This document shows, piece by piece, positions 7,152 to 13,056 of a DNA stretch of 13,056 nt. This stretch comes from an uncultured Selenomonadaceae bacterium (GTDB taxonomy: Bacteria; Bacillota; Negativicutes; Selenomonadales; Selenomonadaceae). Under the pieces are notes generated by a model that saw only the letters and a program-made list of their open reading frames with translations, was not told the origin of the DNA and did not search any database. The stretch is taken from positions 1 through 13,056 of the forward strand of contig CACZOL010000222.1 of assembly GCA_902782705.1 (NCBI GenBank), in the 5' to 3' direction. Position 1 is the first letter of the stretch. Each line of letters begins with the position of its first letter. Made by a program: the position numbers and the translations under genes.

Positions 7152-10100
7152 ATGCGAAAATATTGCGTCGTACCGCAAAAAACGAATAAATTTTGGCTGC
7201 TCGTCAAGGGCATGGAACTGACGAAAGAGGAGCGCGTGTTGTTCCAGCGCTGTTTCATTCGTCATGTCGAGGTGTCGCCGGATACGTCCACGTGGGAAAT
7301 CGTGCTGGCGACGCAGGAATTGATCGACGAGGCTTTGCTGGCGGCCGCCGCCGTTTACATCGAACAAAAGTGCGGCTTGCGCGAAGTCATTTTCTATCAG
7401 GACGTGCTGGATCTCGCCGCAGCGCTGTCCAAGGGCTGGCTGCAGCTTGTGAAGCGCGTGACGGAGGACGCGCCCGCCATTCGCGAAGTGCTGATGCACG
7501 CGCAGCATGTGGTGACGGACGGACAGCTTCGCGTGCGCGTGGGCAGCGCCATCGCGGGGGCATTGTTGGAAAGGCACGATGTGGCGGGACGGCTTTCGCG
7601 CGTCGTGGGCGAGCTGACAGGCTGCTATTGCGACGTCGTTTGCGAGGCGTACGACGGCGAATCTTGCGACGATTCGGATACGGATAATGCGATTTGTCGC
7701 TCGGAGGCGTATCAGGAAGCGTTGCGGCAGGAGCAAAAGCATGAGCCGATGCCCGTTGCGATCCCGTCGGCTCCGGCTTTCGGGGGAAGGCAAAAGCGGC
7801 AGGGCAAAAAGAAGGAGACGGCGGCGGGGCATATTTTCGGCAACGGAACCGCCGGGGAGATGAAGCCGATCGGTGAGATCGAAAACGAGGAGAAATCGGT
7901 TGTCGTGGTTGGCGTGCTCACGAAAGTGGACGGGCGTGAGCTTCGGAAAACGAATTTCATTTTTTTCGACATTGCCGACGAGACGCAAGGAATCAGCGCC
8001 AAGGCATTTTTCGAGGACAAGGAGGAATACGCGCGAATTCTTGACGTGATGAAAAAGGACGTCAAGCAAGGGATGCAAGTGCGCGTTCGCGGCGCGGTCC
8101 GGTTTGACACCTATCAGAATGCGCTGGTGCTCTTCGCTTACAGCGTGAAAGAGGAGCCGGTGCCGCTGCGCGAGGACAAAGCGGAGGTCAAGCGGGTCGA
8201 GCTGCATGCGCATACGCAGATGAGCGCGATGGATTCCGTCGTGCCAACGAAGACGTTGGTACGAACGGCGGCACGCTGGGGCTGGGACGCTGTCGCCATT
8301 ACCGACCATGGCGTCGTGCAGGCGTTTCCGGATGCGATGAATGTCGTTGAAGAGGAGAAGCTGGACGTCAAGATCATTTACGGCATGGAAGGCTATCTGA
8401 CCGGAGACGACTATAAACAGCGGCACGCGAATCATATCATTCTGCTGGCGAAAAATAAGGAAGGGCTTCATCATCTGTACGAGCTCGTTTCCTTTTCGCA
8501 TCTGCGCTTTTTCCATCGCCAGCCGCGCATACCGAAAGCGCTCCTGAAAGAATATCGCGAAGGACTGATTATCGGCTCCGCCTGCGAAGCCGGAGAACTC
8601 ATTCGCGCAATCGTGGCGCATGAGAGCGAGGAAAAGCTCCTGGAGATTGCGGATTTCTACGATTATCTTGAAATCCAGCCTATCGGAAACAACGCGTTCC
8701 TCGTGCGCAGCGAAGAATTCCCCGACGTCAACACCGACGAAGACCTTCGGAATATCAACCGTAAAGTGGCGGAGCTTGCCAAAAAACTCGGGAAAATGTT
8801 GATCGCGACCTGCGACGTCCATTTCCTGAACCCCGAGGACTCGATTTATCGCGCGGTCATCATGACGGGCAAAGGATTCGACGACGCGGATCATCAGCCG
8901 CCCCTCTATCTCCGCACGACGGAGGAAATGCTGAAGGAATTCGATTACCTAGGCGAGGAGGCGGCGTACGAGGCTGTCGTCACGAATCCGCGCCGTATTG
9001 CCGAAATGGTTGAGCGGTTCAAGCCGATTCCGGATAATCTGTATTCTCCGTCGATCCCGGGTGCGGACGAGGAGATTCATGACATGTCGTATCGAAGGGC
9101 GCATGAAATGTATGGCGAGAATCTGCCCGCCGTCGTGCAGGCGCGCCTCGATCAGGAGCTGAAGCCGATTATCGGGCACGGATTTTCCGTATTGTATCTG
9201 ATCGCCCATAAGCTCGTGAAAAAATCGAATATCGACGGTTATCTCGTCGGGTCGCGAGGCTCGGTGGGTTCGTCCTTTGTCGCGACGATGACCGACATCA
9301 CGGAGGTCAATCCGTTGCCGCCGCATTGGCGCTGCCCGAAGTGCAAGTACAGCAAATTCATCACGGACGGCTCTTACAGTTCCGGTTTCGATTTGCCGGA
9401 CATGACATGTCCTGTTTGCGGCGAGCCGCTGACGAAGGACGGGCATGATATCCCGTTCGCTGTGTTCCTCGGCTTCGACGGAGATAAAGTTCCGGATATC
9501 GACCTCAATTTTTCCGGCGTATATCAGCCGGTGGCGCATAAATACACAGAGCAGCTTTTCGGGCGTGACAACGTGTATCGCGCGGGAGAGATCACGGCGG
9601 TCAAGGACAAGACCGCGTACGGGTTTGTGAAAAAATATTACGAAGAGAAGGGCGAAAAGAAGCATGACGCGTTTATTCAGCGCATCATGAACGGCTGCGT
9701 CGGGACGAAGCGGACGACGGGCCAGCACCCAGCGGGCATCATGGTCGTGCCGAGGAACATGGATATTCACTTCTTCTCGCCGATTCAGCGTCCCGCGGAC
9801 AAGACAGATTCCGATACCGTCACGACGCATTTCGATTATCATTCCATTTCGAGCCGTCTTGTCAAGCTTGATATTCTCGGGCATGATGATCCGACTGTCA
9901 TCAAGATGCTCGAGGATCTCACACATCGCGATCCGAAGACGATTCCGTTCGATGATCCGGCGACGCTTTCATTGTTCCATTCCACGGAGGCGCTGGGTGT
10001 GACGCCGGAAGATCTGGGCGCGACTTCCGGCACGTTTGGCATACCGGAGTTTCGTACGGGCTTTACGCGGAAGATGATCGACGACACGCAGCCCGCCTGC

Positions 10101-10922
10101 TTCAGCGATCTTGTGCGCATTTCCGGCTTTTCCCACGGGACGGACGTCTGGCTGAACAACGCGCAGGACCTCATTCGCGAAGGCACGTGCACGCTTCACG
10201 ACGCTATATCGGCCCGCGACGACATCATGATGTATTTGATCCATAAGGGGATCGATCCTCTGCTGTCCTTCAAGACGATGGAATCCGTGCGAAAAGGGAA
10301 AGGCATCAAGCCGGACGTCGTGGAAAAGCTCAAGGAGGGCGGCGTGCCGGAATGGTATGTCGAGTCGTGCCAGAAGATCAAGTATCTGTTTCCGCGCGCG
10401 CACGCTACGGCTTATGTCATGATGGCGTACCGCATCGCCTATTGCAAGGTGCACTATCCGTTGGCGTTTTACGCGGCGTATTTCTCCATCCGCGCCGACG
10501 CCTTCGACGCCAATATCATCGCGGCGGGCAAGGACGCCGTGCAAAAGAATCTGAAAGAGCTGGAAGCGTTGGAAGCGGTCAAAGAACTGGATGTGAAGCA
10601 AAAAGAACTGCGTATCGTTCTGCAGCTTGCATGGGAAATGTACCTGCGCGGTTTCTCGGTGGAACACGTCGATCTTTATCGTTCCGACGCGGAAAAATTC
10701 ATCATTCTGGAGAATTCGCTGCTGCCGCCGTTCACGTCGCTGAAAGGCTTCGGCGCGGTCGCTGCGAAATCCATTGTCGCCGCGCGAAAAGACGGGCGCT
10801 TTACCTCCGTCGCCGATATCAAAAAACGCACGTCTGCCGTGTCGAAGACGAACATCGAGCTGCTGCGCGCGCATGGCTGTCTTGACGGCATGACGGAAAG
10901 CGACCAGATGGAACTGTTTTAA
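7152..10922 (+). CDS. polC: DNA polymerase III alpha subunit, PolC type, lacking the internal 3'-5' exonuclease
   Basis: Replicative C-family polymerase, about 1256 residues against roughly 1440 in Bacillus. Order of domains: N-terminal region (1-180), a charged linker (180-237), OB fold (about 238-345), PHP domain beginning KRVELHAHTQMSAMD (His352, His354), then palm, thumb and fingers. The PolC-specific zinc module (CPKC 728-731, CPVC 753-756) and catalytic PDIDLNFSG (Asp782, Asp784) are intact, as are GTKRTTGQHP and the C-terminal SLKGFGAVAA region. In typical PolC the first PHP part (ending near GME, here 411-413) is followed by a roughly 180-residue DEDDh exonuclease before the PHP resumes at the HxxLLAxN segment. 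Here GYLTGDDYKQR leads straight to HANHIILLAKN (425-435). No DxETTG-type motif occurs anywhere in the protein. The frame is continuous with no sign of decay. It sits outside the proS-polC context known in Bacillus. An upstream ATG at 7140 is possible. Confidence 0.97.
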   Translation: MRKYCVVPQKTNKFWLLVKGMELTKEERVLFQRCFIRHVEVSPDTSTWEIVLATQELIDEALLAAAAVYIEQKCGLREVIFYQDVLDLAAALSKGWLQLVKRVTEDAPAIREVLMHAQHVVTDGQLRVRVGSAIAGALLERHDVAGRLSRVVGELTGCYCDVVCEAYDGESCDDSDTDNAICRSEAYQEALRQEQKHEPMPVAIPSAPAFGGRQKRQGKKKETAAGHIFGNGTAGEMKPIGEIENEEKSVVVVGVLTKVDGRELRKTNFIFFDIADETQGISAKAFFEDKEEYARILDVMKKDVKQGMQVRVRGAVRFDTYQNALVLFAYSVKEEPVPLREDKAEVKRVELHAHTQMSAMDSVVPTKTLVRTAARWGWDAVAITDHGVVQAFPDAMNVVEEEKLDVKIIYGMEGYLTGDDYKQRHANHIILLAKNKEGLHHLYELVSFSHLRFFHRQPRIPKALLKEYREGLIIGSACEAGELIRAIVAHESEEKLLEIADFYDYLEIQPIGNNAFLVRSEEFPDVNTDEDLRNINRKVAELAKKLGKMLIATCDVHFLNPEDSIYRAVIMTGKGFDDADHQPPLYLRTTEEMLKEFDYLGEEAAYEAVVTNPRRIAEMVERFKPIPDNLYSPSIPGADEEIHDMSYRRAHEMYGENLPAVVQARLDQELKPIIGHGFSVLYLIAHKLVKKSNIDGYLVGSRGSVGSSFVATMTDITEVNPLPPHWRCPKCKYSKFITDGSYSSGFDLPDMTCPVCGEPLTKDGHDIPFAVFLGFDGDKVPDIDLNFSGVYQPVAHKYTEQLFGRDNVYRAGEITAVKDKTAYGFVKKYYEEKGEKKHDAFIQRIMNGCVGTKRTTGQHPAGIMVVPRNMDIHFFSPIQRPADKTDSDTVTTHFDYHSISSRLVKLDILGHDDPTVIKMLEDLTHRDPKTIPFDDPATLSLFHSTEALGVTPEDLGATSGTFGIPEFRTGFTRKMIDDTQPACFSDLVRISGFSHGTDVWLNNAQDLIREGTCTLHDAISARDDIMMYLIHKGIDPLLSFKTMESVRKGKGIKPDVVEKLKEGGVPEWYVESCQKIKYLFPRAHATAYVMMAYRIAYCKVHYPLAFYAAYFSIRADAFDANIIAAGKDAVQKNLKELEALEAVKELDVKQKELRIVLQLAWEMYLRGFSVEHVDLYRSDAEKFIILENSLLPPFTSLKGFGAVAAKSIVAARKDGRFTSVADIKKRTSAVSKTNIELLRAHGCLDGMTESDQMELF

Positions 10923-10979
10923 GGAAACACTGAAAAATTCCTCGACAGGGTCACGACTTGACTTATTCATTGTTTCCTT
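10921..10979 (+). repeat. 9-bp inverted repeat spanning the polC-agp gap
   Basis: AAGGAAACA (10921-10929, starting inside the polC stop codon) is the exact inverted complement of TGTTTCCTT (10971-10979), separated by 41 bases. The right arm ends directly against the GAGGAG ribosome binding site of the next gene. TTCCTC at 10939-10944 could also pair with that site. There is no following T-run, so this is not a standard terminator. It may be a leader structure or chance. Confidence 0.45.
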
Positions 10980-10996
10980 GAGGAGATGAAAGATAC

Positions 10997-12256
10997 ATGA
11001 TACAGAAAAGAAAACTCGTTTTCCTAGCGTGCTTGTTGTTGATTGCGTTGTTCCCCTTTGCCGTGCGGGCGGAGGAGTCGGGCGAATCGTATCGCCTTTC
11101 TAAAGTGTTGGTGCTGAGCCGGCACAATCTTCGTACGCCGACCGCGGGAAGCGCGCGCGTGCTGTCTGATCTGACGCCCTACGAGTGGACGCACTGGACG
11201 GCGCTTCCCGGGAATTTGTCCATGAAGGGCGCCGAACTCGAAACGTTGATGGGGCAGTATTTTCGTCAATGGCTTGAAAACGAAGACCTGATGGATGAAA
11301 ATTATGTGCCGGCGATAGGGGAGATGCGATTTTACGCGAACTCCTTCCAACGTACGATTGCGACGGCCCGTTATTTCGCCGCCGGCATGCTGCCGATGGC
11401 GGACGTGCGCGTCGAACGTCGGCTGGCGCTGGATGAGGCCGATCCCGTCTTCTTGCCGGGATTGGGCGCAATCAGCGATGATTTTCGGACGCGGGCAGCG
11501 GCGGAGATTGACGCGCAGGGTGGAATCAAAGGGCTTGCCCGTAAGCTGGAAAAAGAAACCGGGCTGATTTCGGACGTTCTCGATTTCAAAGATTCGGCGT
11601 ATGCGAAAGAGCAAGGGATGACTGCGTTTTCCACGGACGACGTCGAATATGAGTTGGACACGCTGCGGATAAGCGGATCGTTTCGCCTCGCCATGCGCGC
11701 GGGCGACGCGTTGTCGCTGCAATATTATGAGGGAAATCATGCGACGGACGCTTCTTTCGGCCATGCGATGACGGCGGAGGACTGGCGGGGGATCGCACGG
11801 ATAAAGGATATGGGAATCCTCGCGCTGTTCCGTGCGCCGACGTTGTCGAGACGATTGGCGTATCCTTTGCTTTCCGAGATGAGAAACGAATTACTGCTGG
11901 ACGGAAGGAAATTCACGTTCCTCTGCGGGCATGACATCAATCTGTCGACGGTGCTTTCCGCGCTGGGGGTTGAGGATTTCCAGCTGCCCGATACGATCGA
12001 AGAAAGGACGCCGATCGGCGCGAAGCTCGTCGTCGAGAAGCGGATGGACGACGAAGGCGCGGCGTACGCGTCGTTGAAACTCGTTTATCAGAGTGCGGAT
12101 CAAATGCGGGAGCGCACGCCGCTGACACTGGATGCGCCGCCGATGATATTTTCGCTCCGGCTTTCCGGGATGCAGGTCAATGCGGACGGACTCTACCCGT
12201 TCGACGAAGTCGTCCGCCGCATGGACGAGGCGATTGCCGCGGGAAAAGAGGAATAA
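10997..12256 (+). CDS. agp: Secreted histidine acid phosphatase, glucose-1-phosphatase (Agp) type
   Basis: Predicted extracytoplasmic phosphatase of histidine phosphatase clade 2, 419 residues. A signal peptide (MIQKRK, hydrophobic core, cleavage after AVRA) occupies residues 1-25. The phosphohistidine motif is RHNLRTP (Arg42, His43, Arg46); the Asn after His is the Agp version of the usual RHGxRxP. The proton-donor pair is His312-Asp313 in GHDIN. Other Agp-like segments are YANSFQRTIATARYF, LQYYEG, ERTPIGAKLV and LVYQSADQMR, extending to the C-terminus. The mature protein contains a single Cys, so the disulfides of the enterobacterial enzyme are absent. Sugar phosphates or phytate are plausible substrates, but specificity cannot be read here. 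AGGAG (10981-10985) lies 11 bases upstream. The 74-base gap after polC may hold its own promoter, but no convincing one was found. Confidence 0.88.
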   Translation: MIQKRKLVFLACLLLIALFPFAVRAEESGESYRLSKVLVLSRHNLRTPTAGSARVLSDLTPYEWTHWTALPGNLSMKGAELETLMGQYFRQWLENEDLMDENYVPAIGEMRFYANSFQRTIATARYFAAGMLPMADVRVERRLALDEADPVFLPGLGAISDDFRTRAAAEIDAQGGIKGLARKLEKETGLISDVLDFKDSAYAKEQGMTAFSTDDVEYELDTLRISGSFRLAMRAGDALSLQYYEGNHATDASFGHAMTAEDWRGIARIKDMGILALFRAPTLSRRLAYPLLSEMRNELLLDGRKFTFLCGHDINLSTVLSALGVEDFQLPDTIEERTPIGAKLVVEKRMDDEGAAYASLKLVYQSADQMRERTPLTLDAPPMIFSLRLSGMQVNADGLYPFDEVVRRMDEAIAAGKEE

Positions 12257-12260
12257 GAAG

Positions 12261-12309
12261 AATCCCTGCATGGAAGACGATTTCCGTTCGTCCGATTGCA
12301 GGGATTTTT
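12261..12309 (+). terminator. Intrinsic terminator after agp
   Basis: AATCCCTGCA (12261-12270) pairs perfectly with TGCAGGGATT (12297-12306), and the stem runs into TTTTT (12305-12309). The 26-base loop can pair partly within itself. It starts five bases after the agp stop, and no gene lies between it and the NfeD gene, so it separates the two transcription units. Confidence 0.88.
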
Positions 12310-12360
12310 CACGTCTGTAACGAATACTAATAAATACACGAAAGAAAGGAGGCGTTTCGT

Positions 12361-13008
12361 ATGGAGGAGATGGGCGCGGGAATTTTACAGGTGCTTTTGC
12401 TGGCAATCCTGTTTCTCGGGCTCTTGGTGGAGTTCAAGACGGGCGGCCTCGGCGTCGGGGCCATGTTGGGCATTACGGCGGCGGGCGTATTTTTTGGCAG
12501 CCGTTATGTGCAGGGGCTCGTTTCGATGGTGCAGATCGGGATTTTTCTCGCGGGGGTGCTCTGTATCGTCATAGAAATGCTCGCGCCGACAGTGGGACTT
12601 CTGGCGGGACTCGGGGTTGCTGCGATGCTGTACAGCGTCGTGCTCGCGCTTGGCGGTACGATGAACGCGATAGGCGCGCTCGTCGCAGCGATGGCGATCG
12701 CCGTGCTGGTCTTCATACTGATCGTGAAGCGGCTGCCATCGTCGAAACTTTGGCGGCGCCTTGTGCTGCACGACAGTACCACGACGGAAAGCGGCTATGT
12801 CAGCGCCGAGTCACGGGTGGAGCTTGTAGGCTGCACGGGCCGCGCGGAAACGGAGCTTCGTCCGTCGGGCCGCGCGCTCGTCGCGGGACAGCCCGTGGAC
12901 GTCGTGTCGGAGGGCGCGTTTATCGGAAAAGGGGCGGCAATCGTCGTTGTTTCCGTCAACGGCAGCCGCGTGGTCGTACGGGAAAAAAGAGTGGAGAGTG
13001 CGGAGTGA
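12361..13008 (+). CDS. NfeD-family membrane protein, short form (NfeD1b-like)
   Basis: 215-residue membrane protein. About five hydrophobic segments (roughly 5-25, 29-48, 53-75, 78-97, 100-122) precede a soluble C-terminal OB-like domain (about 140-208) with the NfeD pattern LVGCTGRAETELRPSGRA and VDVVSEGAFIGKGAAIVVV. There is no N-terminal ClpP-like serine protease domain, so this is the short form. Short NfeD proteins usually sit beside a flotillin/stomatin gene and are thought to help organise membrane microdomains; such a gene would be expected just beyond the right edge, but it is not in view. AAAGGAGG (12345-12352) lies 8 bases before the ATG. The last residues, VESAE, are encoded within a heptamer repeat tract. 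Any promoter between the terminator and the gene is weak. Confidence 0.92.
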   Translation: MEEMGAGILQVLLLAILFLGLLVEFKTGGLGVGAMLGITAAGVFFGSRYVQGLVSMVQIGIFLAGVLCIVIEMLAPTVGLLAGLGVAAMLYSVVLALGGTMNAIGALVAAMAIAVLVFILIVKRLPSSKLWRRLVLHDSTTTESGYVSAESRVELVGCTGRAETELRPSGRALVAGQPVDVVSEGAFIGKGAAIVVVSVNGSRVVVREKRVESAE

Positions 13009-13056
13009 AGAGTGGAGATATTGCAGAATTCAATACGCAAATAACTTCACTCTCCA
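12990..13056. repeat. Heptamer tandem repeat with an inverted arm, cut by the window end
   Basis: Four 7-base units run without gaps: AGTGGAG (12990-12996), AGTGCGG (12997-13003), AGTGAAG (13004-13010) and AGTGGAG (13011-13017). After a 27-base core, the inverted units CTTCACT (13045-13051) and CTCCA (13052-13056, incomplete) begin. TGGAGAGTG (12992-13000) is the exact inverted complement of CACTCTCCA (13048-13056). The element probably continues past the window. It overlaps the last codons and stop of the NfeD gene. It looks like a dispersed palindromic or MITE-like repeat, but that needs the rest of the genome. Confidence 0.75.

Noticed and set aside
8382..8440. PolC as a pseudogene or frameshifted gene
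   Set aside because: The frame is continuous across the missing domain, and every downstream catalytic and zinc-binding motif is intact to the normal C-terminus.
5925..8894. A 989-codon open frame on the minus strand opposite coaE, the transglycosylase and polC
   Set aside because: All three sense genes share one frame and the antisense codons lie exactly opposite theirs, so antisense stops need sense TTA, CTA or TCA codons, which are rare at this GC content. The product is a His/Arg-rich shadow with no family resemblance and no ribosome site.
7152..10922. Assigning this polymerase as DnaE because it lacks the exonuclease
   Set aside because: The domain order (OB fold before PHP), the four-cysteine module and the PDIDLNFSG and C-terminal motifs are PolC-specific.

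Overview
The window is about 13 kb of fairly GC-rich bacterial chromosome with nine protein genes, all recognisable by family. A PolC-type replicative polymerase points to Bacillota. A periplasmic-type glucose-1-phosphatase homologue and a membrane-anchored lytic transglycosylase would fit a two-membraned member such as the class Negativicutes (selenomonad or veillonellid type). That placement is inferred from gene content, not from a marker-gene tree. No phage, plasmid, CRISPR, tRNA or rRNA signature is visible.

Layout. On the minus strand at the left edge, feoA and the first 449 codons of feoB form a ferrous-iron uptake operon; feoB runs off the window. A divergent intergenic region (1689-1979) holds a feo promoter on the minus strand and a promoter for the rightward genes. 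From 1980 to 10922 five genes lie head to tail with gaps of 4-24 bases: a secreted L,D-transpeptidase, DNA polymerase I (polA), dephospho-CoA kinase (coaE), a membrane-anchored lytic transglycosylase and PolC. They probably form one operon mixing replication/repair, CoA synthesis and peptidoglycan remodelling. After a 74-base gap comes a secreted Agp-like histidine acid phosphatase, closed by a good intrinsic terminator (12261-12309). Last is a short NfeD-family membrane protein whose partner gene, if any, lies beyond the right edge.

The most notable observation is that PolC reads as one uninterrupted, apparently functional frame of about 1256 codons but lacks the 3'-5' proofreading exonuclease that is normally inserted inside its PHP domain. 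The two PHP halves are joined directly near residues 413-428. PolA in the same operon has also lost its proofreading residues. This cell would therefore need a separate exonuclease for replication fidelity, or would replicate with low fidelity.

Three repeat tracts stand out: a degenerate octamer array between feoA and feoB, a 30-bp in-frame repeat (six units) encoding the transpeptidase tail, and a 7-bp repeat at the 3' end of the NfeD gene whose inverted counterpart begins just as the window ends. No wholly unknown multi-gene system was found.
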